The position numbers and the translations under genes were made by a program. This document shows positions 18,032-26,724 of a DNA stretch of 64,000 nucleotides, one piece after another. How positions within the stretch are numbered: the stretch's first letter is position 1; each line of letters starts with the position of its first letter. This stretch comes from Bacteroidota bacterium. GTDB taxonomy: Bacteria > Bacteroidota > Bacteroidia > Bacteroidales > VadinHA17. The stretch spans positions 51,531 through 115,530 of the forward strand of contig JADFDS010000001.1 in the NCBI GenBank assembly GCA_018262715.1, read 5' to 3'. The notes under the pieces were generated by a model, which saw nothing but the letters and a program-made list of their open reading frames with translations, did no database searches and was not told the origin of the DNA.

Positions 18032-19375
18032 TCAGTAGAGTTTTTTGATTTCTGAGCCCGTGAAGTAATGAAAGAGAATCTGCCTGTAGGTGTATCCGGT
18101 TGCGCCCATGACCGCAGCTCCGATCTGGCACAGCCCCACCCCATGACCCCACCCGGCACCTTTCAGCACAAAGAGGATCTCTCCATTCTCTTCAGATTGT
18201 TCCACTATAAAGGCGGAGCTGTAAAGATGTGTTTTGGAAAGCGCCTTCCTGATTTCCAGCTCCTTGCCGATGACCATACTTTTCAGGTCACCTGTGATCC
18301 TGAGCCGTGTGATGCGGCCCGAAGTCCCCCTGTCAAGAGGTTCAAGCGATGTGATCCGCCCGAAGTTAATTCCTGTCCTCTCCCTGACAAGTTCACTGAG
18401 CTCATCCTGACGGTAGGTTACCTTCCAACGGAAAAAGTCATTGGTCTCCTGATCGTAGTTGTTGAGCACCTGAGAGAGGACATGCCTGTCGGTGGTATTG
18501 CAGAAGGCCTCCGGATTTCCGGTTATCCACCCGGTTGCGTTCTTTTCGTCAGTGAGGTCACTGTCAGTGGTCCTGGCTCCGCTTCCGGCATCGATAACCT
18601 TCCGGAGATACGGATGGTTTACCGGCTCCCATACATTTTCGAAGAGTTCAGTTGCACCGCCGCAGCACTTTGAATAACGGGCGTCGCAAATGAAATCCCC
18701 GTACATCAGAACCTCGCCGCCTGTAATCCGCACAGCCTCTTCAACAGCGTCAGTCGATGCCCTTGTGATCCCCTGGTACCTCTGGCAATGGTCGTCAGCG
18801 CAAACGTCAAAATCCCTGTGGTCTTCCCTGTCATACCACCTGGTGATTTCATCGTCCGTGATAAAGCTGGTGCGGTATTTTTCTCCGGTGTCGCTCAGTT
18901 GCAGGGTCTTGTCCATCTGGGCAAGCAGCCAGCTCCTGGAGATGACGGCATGAGCCTTCAGAAGCTCGGATGACGAGGTGGCGCTCATCTCCGATGATAT
19001 GACGCTCACCAGGTACTCCTCAACGGGAAGAATATTCACCGCTGTCACCTGTCCGCCGCGTAATATGAATTTCAGGTTACCCCTGAAGGTCTGGTCCTCA
19101 TTCCTCTGCCAGTGAAAATTGACGCCGATGGTTACGGCATGAAGGGTGAAGCTGCAACTCCCGAAGTCCGACGGTGTGAAGGTGATCTCATCGCCGGCCC
19201 TGACGGACCCGGCCTCACTCTGCAGGAGCAGCCCGTCGGCGCCTGCAACGGCAGTGTACATACCAGACAGCATCTTCCCGCTGTCGCCGGCAAGGAAATC
19301 GCCGTTAAGGGTGAATGTCAGGCCGCTCCCGGTGACAATCCCTACGCTGATCTCAGGTTCACTTTTTCCAGTCAT
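18032..19375 (-). CDS. SpoIID/LytB-domain protein (peptidoglycan lytic transglycosylase family)
   Basis: This 447-aa protein has the SpoIID core VEEYLVSVISSEM with the catalytic-type Glu129, followed by LLKAHAVISRSWLL, and the typical C-terminal motif GAGWGHGVGLCQIGA. SpoIID cleaves glycan strands stripped of stem peptides, leaving anhydro-MurNAc ends, which suits an operon that also encodes an amidase and AmpG. The N-terminus MTGKSEPEISVGIVTGSG has no visible signal peptide, unlike exported SpoIID proteins, so it may act on imported fragments in the cytoplasm or use another route. Its ATG overlaps the DUF4922 stop by 4 bp, and its stop is 1 bp from the GH9 start, so expression is tightly coupled. 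Confidence 0.85.
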   Translation of the reverse strand: MTGKSEPEISVGIVTGSGLTFTLNGDFLAGDSGKMLSGMYTAVAGADGLLLQSEAGSVRAGDEITFTPSDFGSCSFTLHAVTIGVNFHWQRNEDQTFRGNLKFILRGGQVTAVNILPVEEYLVSVISSEMSATSSSELLKAHAVISRSWLLAQMDKTLQLSDTGEKYRTSFITDDEITRWYDREDHRDFDVCADDHCQRYQGITRASTDAVEEAVRITGGEVLMYGDFICDARYSKCCGGATELFENVWEPVNHPYLRKVIDAGSGARTTDSDLTDEKNATGWITGNPEAFCNTTDRHVLSQVLNNYDQETNDFFRWKVTYRQDELSELVRERTGINFGRITSLEPLDRGTSGRITRLRITGDLKSMVIGKELEIRKALSKTHLYSSAFIVEQSEENGEILFVLKGAGWGHGVGLCQIGAAVMGATGYTYRQILFHYFTGSEIKKLY

Positions 19376-20310
19376 AGTATTTCCTTTGTCAGGGTTTTCA
19401 ATTCATCTTCCCCCAGGCATACCTCAGCGAGAATGTTCGTAATATCTTCAGCTGATATCTTTTCGAAGTCCTCACCCCTGGGGGTGATGAAGACTCCCCC
19501 CAGATCAACCGATGCCGGGCTGAGCAGTATCCTGCTGTCGCCTTCGGCGAAGTAGCACCGTGGCCTGTGCACTCTCCTGGGGATGATGTGCACCGTCCAC
19601 CTCCCTTCATCATGGTAAGCCAGGATGTTAAGCATAGGTTCGGGCCGGTCAGGCTCCGAAAGGGCGAACCGGTCATGGAACCGGGCGAAAGCTGCGCTCA
19701 GGGCTTCAGCGTCACTGCCACGGAGAGTCAGAATGCCCCTTCCGTAACTGCTCCAGAGCAACAAATCCGTACCATTCTTTTCAGCAACCACCCTGCAGAG
19801 TGAGGGATTTACTGCATCCTTCTCAATCGGCAGGAACCCCCTGTTGCCAGCCTGAAAATGGAGGTGATCCGGAGCTGATGCGCCGCACTGCGGTCCGTTG
19901 TAAAAGATGACATAATCAGGGAGCGTCTGCGCCAGGCTGAGCATTATATAAAAGCTTCCGGCAATCCGTTGCGGGGTGTGACATCGTGAAACGATAGTCA
20001 GATGACGACGGAAAATCGGAAAAGGATTGATCAGGATTATGTAGTCATCCCCGAAGGGAACGCCCCTCTGCTCCCGGGGCCGGTTCTTCTCACAGAGAAA
20101 ACATGACCTCGCCTCGATGGACCTTGCATCAACTTTTGCCGCCGAGGAGGTGATACGGCCCGGATTAAACTGTACGGAAATATCATAGCCGGGGAAAGAG
20201 ACAGTGCGTACCATCACCCCGTCAAGCCGGGAATAATTGTCACGGGCCAGAGTCCATTCCCTGAACTGCCCCTCGAACAGATCCCTTACCTTCTGCGAAT
20301 AATCAGTCAT
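19372..20310 (-). CDS. DUF4922-type, GalT/HIT-superfamily-like putative nucleotidylyltransferase
   Basis: The protein (312 aa) looks like a DUF4922 member. Two features tie it to the galactose-1-phosphate uridylyltransferase / Ap4A phosphorylase branch of the HIT superfamily. One is the catalytic-type HxHxQ in PDHLHFQAG (H149, H151, Q153). The other is CFLC (C70, C73), a CxxC placed like the GalT zinc ligands, with IILINPFPIFRRHLTIV between them. Enzymes of this fold move nucleoside monophosphates between sugar phosphates or cleave Ap4A. Its exact reaction is unknown. Overlaps of 8 bp with the glycosyltransferase gene upstream and 4 bp with SpoIID downstream show tight coupling. A sugar-1-phosphate activation role in wall-sugar re-use is speculative. 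Confidence 0.75.
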   Translation of the reverse strand: MTDYSQKVRDLFEGQFREWTLARDNYSRLDGVMVRTVSFPGYDISVQFNPGRITSSAAKVDARSIEARSCFLCEKNRPREQRGVPFGDDYIILINPFPIFRRHLTIVSRCHTPQRIAGSFYIMLSLAQTLPDYVIFYNGPQCGASAPDHLHFQAGNRGFLPIEKDAVNPSLCRVVAEKNGTDLLLWSSYGRGILTLRGSDAEALSAAFARFHDRFALSEPDRPEPMLNILAYHDEGRWTVHIIPRRVHRPRCYFAEGDSRILLSPASVDLGGVFITPRGEDFEKISAEDITNILAEVCLGEDELKTLTKEIL

Positions 20311-21796
20311 TCAAATCCTGTTTTCGACTGCCGGCCAGCATCCTTTTCCGGGCCAGCAGCTCAATTGTCCGTATTCTGTCCTTGTAAAGATTGTGGGCAT
20401 TTGCCTTTGCCACATCAAGTACCGCATCAGAGTTTTCATCCCACCTGCGGCACAGGTAGAGCGGTTCGTAAATGCGTCCTATCCGGTAATGGCGGCTGAT
20501 GGCAAGGCCCACTGCATAATCTTCCCCGTAGCTTACATTGGGGACCCTGATTTTCCTGAGCACGGGTGTATAAAAGGCCCTCGGTGCCCCGAGGCCGTTT
20601 ATCCTCAGTGCATTGTTGCGGCCGTTATCAGGAGTCCACTCCCTGTGGTCTATCAGACCGGGTGGAATCTCATCCAGGTCAAAATTGACCATCCTGTATG
20701 AACCTACAACCATTGCACACTGCTGCTCATAGAAGGCGTCCACGACACGGGTGACCACGCTGTCATCGATGTACAGATCGTCGCTGTCAAGCTGAATTGC
20801 AAACCTGCCGCAGTGGTCACTGAAGACCGCCTCGTTCCAGCACCCCCCGATGCCAAGATCCTTCCTGCCGGGTATGATGTGTACCAGCCGGCTGTCCCCG
20901 GCAAATGACCTGATGATCTCTGTGGTACCGTCAGTGGAATAGTTGTCAACCACGATGAGATTGAACCGGTATCTGGTCTTCTGGTCAAGCACCGACCTGA
21001 TGGCATCTCCGATGGTTTTCACCCTGTTCCTGACGGGAATTACCACTGATGCATCGTACCCAAAACAGTCATCATCAAAGCTGACATCACGGAACCGGGG
21101 GGGGAGCCATCCGCCAATACACCTGAGGTGATCAGTGCAGGCTTTCTCCATCTCTACCTGTACAGCCCTGTTGCGAGGGTCAACATAGTCAAACTGCTTC
21201 TCCCCCGTTTTCCGGGTGTCTGTCTCAACCTCCGTATACAGAAGTTCCTGGATATGAATCAGGGGAAATTTCTGTGATATTTTCAGCCTCAGGTCGTAAA
21301 GGCCGGCAAAACTGTACTCCTGGTCCATGCGGTCGCAGGCATCCCTGAACGCCTTCCCGCTGTATAGTATCACTGACCCGAAGTTGAAGTCGTCACGAAG
21401 AGCCCCCTCCTGGTAATCGATGACGGGATGGGGAGACATGACATCGTTCTTCTTCTCGTAATAATCGGAATAAACCATTCCCGCACCGGTGTCGTCACAT
21501 ATCTGCATCATCCTGGCCAGCGAGTGGCTTCCCATGTCAAGTGGAAATCCCTTGCTGTAAGTGAGAACATAGTCACTGTCAGCAGCAGTTGCCGCCATTT
21601 TCCTGAGGGCATCTGTTGCAGCGAATCCTTCCGAGGTGATCAGCCCGGCCTCTGCCCCCTCCGGAAGTCCTTTGCTCACCGGAGGAAGTACAACAAACAC
21701 TTTGCTGACGAGGCCCGGGGATCTCAGCGACGAAATTGTAGCAGTCACCGACATGGCATCGGAAAAGGGAAGGAAACAGGTTACGGATTTATCCAT
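20303..21796 (-). CDS. Family 2 (GT-A) glycosyltransferase with an extra N-terminal GT-A-like domain
   Basis: The protein is 497 aa. Residues about 247-470 are a classical GT2 domain: ASVVIPVRNRVKTIGDAI, LIVVDNYSTDGT and the metal/nucleotide motif QLDSDD (335-340), then YGEDYAVGLAISRHYRIGR. Residues 1-240 look like a second, degenerate GT-A-type fold (FVVLPP, DYVLTYSKGFPLDMG, GMVYSDYYEKK). No membrane segment is apparent, so it is likely cytosolic or peripheral. It sits 10 bp after the amidase gene and overlaps the DUF4922 gene by 8 bp. Donor and acceptor cannot be read from the sequence. A biosynthetic enzyme inside a degradative operon is notable. Confidence 0.8.
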   Translation of the reverse strand: MDKSVTCFLPFSDAMSVTATISSLRSPGLVSKVFVVLPPVSKGLPEGAEAGLITSEGFAATDALRKMAATAADSDYVLTYSKGFPLDMGSHSLARMMQICDDTGAGMVYSDYYEKKNDVMSPHPVIDYQEGALRDDFNFGSVILYSGKAFRDACDRMDQEYSFAGLYDLRLKISQKFPLIHIQELLYTEVETDTRKTGEKQFDYVDPRNRAVQVEMEKACTDHLRCIGGWLPPRFRDVSFDDDCFGYDASVVIPVRNRVKTIGDAIRSVLDQKTRYRFNLIVVDNYSTDGTTEIIRSFAGDSRLVHIIPGRKDLGIGGCWNEAVFSDHCGRFAIQLDSDDLYIDDSVVTRVVDAFYEQQCAMVVGSYRMVNFDLDEIPPGLIDHREWTPDNGRNNALRINGLGAPRAFYTPVLRKIRVPNVSYGEDYAVGLAISRHYRIGRIYEPLYLCRRWDENSDAVLDVAKANAHNLYKDRIRTIELLARKRMLAGSRKQDLND

Positions 21797-21806
21797 GGCA
21801 TATCTG

Positions 21807-24800
21807 TTATTTCAGTAAAAAGTCAAGTATCTGTTTCATAAGGTCATCACGGTCTTTCCGGCTGATGATGGTCTCGAAGGGGAATCCCATGACGAAGGTT
21901 CTCGCATCACCCGGATACATCACAGCTGCAGACGTGTTGTTTTCGAGGTACCTGAAGGCAGTGACTGACTGCTTGTCGGCAGGCTCAATGGCATCGGGTG
22001 CTTCGGCAGCATAAATCTTATCGGAAATGCCGGCATTGAATTCAAACCGGCCGCTGAAAACAGGTGCTGCCTTATCGGTGGCAGCCACGCTGCCTGTTCT
22101 TACTGCATGACCGGTCCGGGGCATGAAATGCAGGGTTCTCTTCACCAGCGATGCAACTGCAGTGTCATTAGTCATGACCAGGTCAGTGCCGGGGTATGAA
22201 CCTGACATGAATACGGGGAGTGATGCCTTCTGCATCCGCTCAAGGGCACGCAGGAATTCTGGGGTGTAGATCCGGAAATCCTTCCTGTCAGGCCAGTATG
22301 CCGATGTGGTTGTCTTTTCCTCCCCGAACAGGAGATCAACCGCACACCATCCGGACAGATTAAAATCTTGACCTGTAAACACCTCATCACTGACCGAGAA
22401 GAATGATTTCCCGGCAGCCATCACTGACTCACCGTGAACGCGGGTGAAATCAAACGTGTTTCCCGGAATAACCCTTCCCTCGTCATTTGAGTATGAAGCG
22501 CCCCAGCCGGCATTATCATCATCGGTCCATGGCGAGATCCGTTCAAAATCATACTGGTCGCCTGTGCTAATGAAACTGTATCTGTCAGCCACACCACGAT
22601 CATCCCACCATGCCACCCCGGCCATGCCGTCACGGTCAAACCATGCGGGGCCCGATATGCGATCAAATCCATTTACTATCAGGACAGCGCCATCAGCCGC
22701 AGGATTGATTCCAACGGCCAGCTCCTCTGACGGGAAGCTTTCGCCTCCCTCATTTACTGCCGTGACGCGGAAGCTGTACACAGTGTTGTAAGCAGGCAGT
22801 TCAGCAACAAAAGCGGTTCCTGAAACAGGGGTGCCGTTGTCAAATCCGTCATCGCCACTGCGCATGTAGACCCTGTATGAAACCGGAGCTGCGGTTGACT
22901 CCAGCGGATCGGATACCGGCTGCCACCGGATGGTGACCCGCCTGCCTTCAACCGGCTCAATTGCCAGATGAGAAACAGGCAGCGGCTGAACGACATATTC
23001 CCTTCCACCGGTATCAGCCAGGTACCTGAGAATGCCCTTGTAGACTGCCCGGCTTACATGAAAGCGGAACCTGGGATCAAAACCGTAACGCTGATCTGCC
23101 AGGTTCTGGTGCGATAAAAGCTCAAGAAGCATGGCTGGCACATCAGGCTTCCGGGCCTCATAATACGACCTGTCCCACATGGCACGGCGGGTCCATTCGG
23201 GATTGAAAAGCACCCTGATATCTTCAACGACCTGGGTCTGTACGATATCAGTGAGATCCCTGCTGGCCAGCCGGCTGGTGCCGTCAGGGAACAGGCCTCC
23301 ATTGGTTATTGTTGAATATATTCCCAATGTCCCTATTATCGAATCATCCGGTGTAACACCGGCATCAGTATGAAAGGCAAACGAGAGGTCAACGGGTATG
23401 CCCGGGCCTCCCGAAGCTGTTGTATCAGGCCTGCGGAGCAGGTAATTGACCCACTCGGCCCTTGACATGTAATCATCATTATAGTCGTTCCTTCCCTTGT
23501 TGGGACTGTAAACCAGGGAGTCAGGCATGCCCGCATACTGAAGCCAGTACCTTGCTCCCTCGAGGAACCTGGGTTTGCCGCTCAGCTTCCAGCTGTACTC
23601 ACGGGGACCCGGTGCTGAGTCTGCAGTTTCCTGCTGACTTCCGGTATTTAGCGACCACTGGTTTGATATCATTGATTCTGCCGGCCTGCGGGCAACATTC
23701 CCCATACCGCCGCCGAAACGAACTGCATCCAGCAGCGCTGCTGAGCCATCCATCCCCGATATGGTCACCGAGCCCTTCAGGGGATCAGCTCCTGCACCGA
23801 AGAGGAATGATCCGAGCCATAGCCACGTACCCCCCCCGATCGACTGGTCAACAATGAATTCACTGACACCCCCGGTATGAGTGACCCTGACCATTGCCTT
23901 CCCCTTGTAACCAGGTACCCGCGGATATGAGACTGTCACACCATACCATCCCCGCTCAGGGATCTCCGGAACATATAGTGCCGAACCGCTGCTGATTTTC
24001 AGTGAAGTGCCCGCCATAAACGGATTGTCACCATTAAAAAGGGTATCCTTCAGAAGAAATCCCTTTCCTGCCTTTTCAGGTTCTCCCGGAATTTGTAATA
24101 CAAACCCGGAGGCCCCTGTGGATATGTCATTGTCTACTATGACCTCATTCACCTGGATATCCCTTTCACGCGGCAGAAGCACAACTGCGCCCGCATTCTC
24201 AAGCATAGGAGTCAGGTAAGGCAGCACATAGGCCATTACCGATATGTCTTCAACGCTGCCGAACAGCTTCGCCCTTTGCCACTCCCACCTGTCAAGCGGC
24301 ATATCAAAATAATATCCGTGGCTGTGCCACAGGGCAATGTGCCTTCCCTCCAGTCCCCTTGACGGCGAGACAGCATTCACTCTCCGGATAAGCCCGGCAG
24401 GTGCTTCTGCGGCAGGCATAATACGGTCGCCGTCATCCGGCATCACGTTCCTGAAGTAATTGGGGACCAGGCTCTCCAGGCTTAAGCCGTTTGAGATCAT
24501 ATTGATTCTGTAACCGGCAAATTTTCTCCCAAGGGCAGACCTTACAGAGCTGTTAAGGCCGGTGACGGTTTCTTCCCTGATCGGGTTGTATGAGGCGGCC
24601 ACGGGGAACCAGATATTTATTTCCCTCTTCTCTTCATCAACCTTCAATGAATCAATGACAAATCGCTCCGGGAGAGTTCCTTCCCCGACAGGGCTGACCC
24701 ATTTCTCCATCTTCGAAACGGCAAGTCTCCCGGCCCGGCCGGCCTTCTGAGCGGCAGATTGCTGACCAGCGATCAGAATCGCCATTGTAAAAACCAATAA

Positions 24801-24824
24801 ATGAAGGGGATGTGATATTCGCAT
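21807..24824 (-). CDS. N-acetylmuramoyl-L-alanine amidase (Amidase_3-like) with inserted golvesin-like domain and FnIII
   Basis: This secreted protein of 1005 aa has a signal peptide at about 1-25 (ending QQSAAQ). The zinc residues of an Amidase_3 fold can be traced although they are far apart: H167/H169 in ALWHSHG, E220 in LLPRERD, H485 in SFAFHTDAG and the catalytic-type E568 in AMLLELLSHQN. Between E220 and H485, residues about 237-376 look like a golvesin/Xly-type beta domain (RGWYGVTVSYPRVPGYKGKAM; DAVRFGGGMG). After the amidase comes a fibronectin III-like domain (about 620-710) and a C-terminal region of about 290 residues that I do not recognise. It would strip stem peptides from MurNAc and is the first gene of the eight-gene minus-strand operon. 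Confidence 0.83.
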   Translation of the reverse strand: MRISHPLHLLVFTMAILIAGQQSAAQKAGRAGRLAVSKMEKWVSPVGEGTLPERFVIDSLKVDEEKREINIWFPVAASYNPIREETVTGLNSSVRSALGRKFAGYRINMISNGLSLESLVPNYFRNVMPDDGDRIMPAAEAPAGLIRRVNAVSPSRGLEGRHIALWHSHGYYFDMPLDRWEWQRAKLFGSVEDISVMAYVLPYLTPMLENAGAVVLLPRERDIQVNEVIVDNDISTGASGFVLQIPGEPEKAGKGFLLKDTLFNGDNPFMAGTSLKISSGSALYVPEIPERGWYGVTVSYPRVPGYKGKAMVRVTHTGGVSEFIVDQSIGGGTWLWLGSFLFGAGADPLKGSVTISGMDGSAALLDAVRFGGGMGNVARRPAESMISNQWSLNTGSQQETADSAPGPREYSWKLSGKPRFLEGARYWLQYAGMPDSLVYSPNKGRNDYNDDYMSRAEWVNYLLRRPDTTASGGPGIPVDLSFAFHTDAGVTPDDSIIGTLGIYSTITNGGLFPDGTSRLASRDLTDIVQTQVVEDIRVLFNPEWTRRAMWDRSYYEARKPDVPAMLLELLSHQNLADQRYGFDPRFRFHVSRAVYKGILRYLADTGGREYVVQPLPVSHLAIEPVEGRRVTIRWQPVSDPLESTAAPVSYRVYMRSGDDGFDNGTPVSGTAFVAELPAYNTVYSFRVTAVNEGGESFPSEELAVGINPAADGAVLIVNGFDRISGPAWFDRDGMAGVAWWDDRGVADRYSFISTGDQYDFERISPWTDDDNAGWGASYSNDEGRVIPGNTFDFTRVHGESVMAAGKSFFSVSDEVFTGQDFNLSGWCAVDLLFGEEKTTTSAYWPDRKDFRIYTPEFLRALERMQKASLPVFMSGSYPGTDLVMTNDTAVASLVKRTLHFMPRTGHAVRTGSVAATDKAAPVFSGRFEFNAGISDKIYAAEAPDAIEPADKQSVTAFRYLENNTSAAVMYPGDARTFVMGFPFETIISRKDRDDLMKQILDFLLK

Positions 24825-24885
24825 TTCCGGATAGATTTTGCTGAATATAGTAATAATGATTCAAAAGTAGAAAGTTTTTTAAGAT

Positions 24886-24896
24886 ATGTCATACAT
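24886..24896. promoter_or_regulatory. Candidate GntR/FadR-type operator in the divergent amidase / sugar-kinase promoter region
   Basis: The 203-bp gap between the divergent operons is AT-rich and must hold both promoters. ATGTCATACAT has symmetric ATGT...ACAT arms with a GT-N3-AC core, as expected for FadR-type GntR proteins, and resembles sites at 4395-4405 and 6799-6809. An additional inverted pair GTTACG...CGTAAC lies near 24952-24977. I could not place a full -33/-7 promoter with confidence. Confidence 0.3.
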
Positions 24897-25027
24897 CTGA
24901 CAAAAAACTGATAATTCAATTTAAATAATTACATTTGTTATTACTTTGCGGTTACGAAGCGGTCAAAAAACGTAACTTGTCCCTGTAATCCGCTGAGCAG
25001 AAATATTAAAGCAAATTTCCCACACAG

Positions 25028-25876
25028 ATGATACTGATCGCAGACAGTGGCTCTACAAAGACTGAATGGAGAGAGGTGAGCGATGGAGTTGCAGGGAAGT
25101 CATACATCTCTACAGGAATCAATCCGTTTTTTGTGACGGGTGAAGAGATGATCCGTCTTTTCGGCAAAGAGTTGCCGGAGTTGAAGGGAGCGGGTGTCAG
25201 CCGGATATTCTTTTACGGTACCGGGGTAAGCAATGCTTCCAAGGCTGATATTGTCAGGGCAGCTCTGTCTTCATTTTTCGGCACCGACAAGCTGTTCATC
25301 GGCAGTGATCTGCTCGGTGCAGCCAGGTCGCTGTGCCAGAATGAACCCGGGATAGCCTGTATCATAGGCACAGGCTCCAACTCCTGTTATTACAATGGTA
25401 ATGAGATCGTTGCCAATGTCTCGCCACTGGGTTATATCCTTGGTGATGAGGGCGGCGGAGCTGTCATAGGGAGGAAGCTGGTGGCGGGAGTGCTCAAGAA
25501 GCAGCTGCCGGGCATAGTGATCGAGAACTTTTTCAGGGCTTATCCCTTCACTCCGGCCGAGATTCTTGACAACGTCTACAACATGCCCTTCCCGAACAGG
25601 TTCCTGGGACAGTTTACCAGGTTCATCTCTGACAATATCCATGTACCGGAGCTGCAGGCCATGATCACATCAAGCTTCGATGAGTTCATTGTCCGCAATG
25701 TGCTTTCATATCCCGAGGCACGCAGGTACCCGGTTCACTTCACGGGAAGCATAGCTTATCATTTCAGGCCGTTCCTCGAAGAGTTGCTGCTGAAGCACAG
25801 GCTCCAGCCGGGGCTGTTCACCCTTACTCCCATGGAAAACCTGGTGAAGTACCATATTCAGAATTCAGATAAATAA
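25028..25876 (+). CDS. BadF/BadG-type N-acetylglucosamine/N-acetylmuramic acid kinase
   Basis: The protein is 282 aa, an actin-fold (ASKHA) sugar kinase. The phosphate-1 loop is ADSGSTKTEW (5-14). Later nucleotide-binding motifs are IGSDLLGAARSLC, IIGTGSNSC and GDEGGGAVIGRK. Homologues in the BadF/BadG/BcrA/BcrD group include GlcNAc kinases and the Clostridium MurK that phosphorylates MurNAc and GlcNAc at O6. Here it is 4 bp upstream of murQ, so MurNAc-6-P formation is the obvious role; whether GlcNAc is also accepted is open. It is the first gene of the plus-strand operon, divergent from the amidase operon. Confidence 0.88.
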   Translation: MILIADSGSTKTEWREVSDGVAGKSYISTGINPFFVTGEEMIRLFGKELPELKGAGVSRIFFYGTGVSNASKADIVRAALSSFFGTDKLFIGSDLLGAARSLCQNEPGIACIIGTGSNSCYYNGNEIVANVSPLGYILGDEGGGAVIGRKLVAGVLKKQLPGIVIENFFRAYPFTPAEILDNVYNMPFPNRFLGQFTRFISDNIHVPELQAMITSSFDEFIVRNVLSYPEARRYPVHFTGSIAYHFRPFLEELLLKHRLQPGLFTLTPMENLVKYHIQNSDK

Positions 25877-25880
25877 TAAT

Positions 25881-26723
25881 ATGATCAGACAGGCTGAGAA
25901 AAAACAGGACCTGAGCATTACGGAGTCGCCGTCCAATTTTGAGGATCTTGACAAGATGACTGTCAATGAGTTGCTTACCAATATCAACCACGAGGATGCA
26001 AAGGTTCATGTAGCGGTAAAGAACGCCATCCCTGACATAGAGAATCTGGTTAACCAGATACATGTCAGAATGCAGAAGGGAGGCCGCCTCTTTTATCTTG
26101 GCGCGGGCACCAGCGGAAGGCTGGGGGTGCTTGATGCCTCCGAAATACCTCCAACATTCGGCGTTCCCGATACGGTGGTGATCGGTCTCATCGCCGGTGG
26201 CGAAACTGCCCTTCGCAAGGCAGTGGAGTCAGCTGAAGACGACACCACGAAAGCATGGAGCGAGCTTGAAATATTCAATATCAACACGAAGGACTCGGTC
26301 ATTGGCATCGCTGCCTCGGGAACCACCCCGTACGTGATCGGCGGACTGCAGAAGGCGAGAGAGAATGGCATTCTGACCGGATGCATCACCTGTAACCCCA
26401 AGGGGCCCATAGTGGATGTGGCCGAATACCCTATTGTGGTAGTGGTGGGTCCTGAATTCGTTACGGGAAGCACCCGGCTGAAAGCCGGAACTGCCCAGAA
26501 GATGGTGCTGAACATGATCACAACCACCCTCATGATCAAGCTCGGAAGGGTGAAGGGCAACAAGATGGTCAACATGCAGCTGACCAACAAGAAACTGATT
26601 GAAAGAGGCACGAGAATGATTGTGGAGGAGCTTAATATTCAAAGGGAAGCTGCACGCATACTCCTTATGGAGCAGGGATCGGTGAAAAAAGCCCTGGAGT
26701 TTTACAGGGAAAACTATAGGTAA
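25881..26723 (+). CDS. murQ: N-acetylmuramic acid 6-phosphate etherase
   Basis: MurQ cleaves the D-lactyl ether of MurNAc-6-P, giving GlcNAc-6-P and D-lactate in the cytoplasm. The SIS-domain signature GAGTSGRLGVLDASE is near-perfect for the family. The catalytic-type residues E88 (DASE) and E119 (ESAEDD) correspond with constant offset to E83 and E114 of E. coli MurQ. Further family motifs are GCITCNPKGP and TGSTRLKAGTAQKMVLNM. Length of 280 aa is slightly short but complete. It is placed between the sugar kinase (4 bp) and the GntR regulator (1 bp). It is the strongest single marker that this locus handles wall sugars. Confidence 0.96.
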   Translation: MIRQAEKKQDLSITESPSNFEDLDKMTVNELLTNINHEDAKVHVAVKNAIPDIENLVNQIHVRMQKGGRLFYLGAGTSGRLGVLDASEIPPTFGVPDTVVIGLIAGGETALRKAVESAEDDTTKAWSELEIFNINTKDSVIGIAASGTTPYVIGGLQKARENGILTGCITCNPKGPIVDVAEYPIVVVVGPEFVTGSTRLKAGTAQKMVLNMITTTLMIKLGRVKGNKMVNMQLTNKKLIERGTRMIVEELNIQREAARILLMEQGSVKKALEFYRENYR

Positions 26724-26724
26724 A

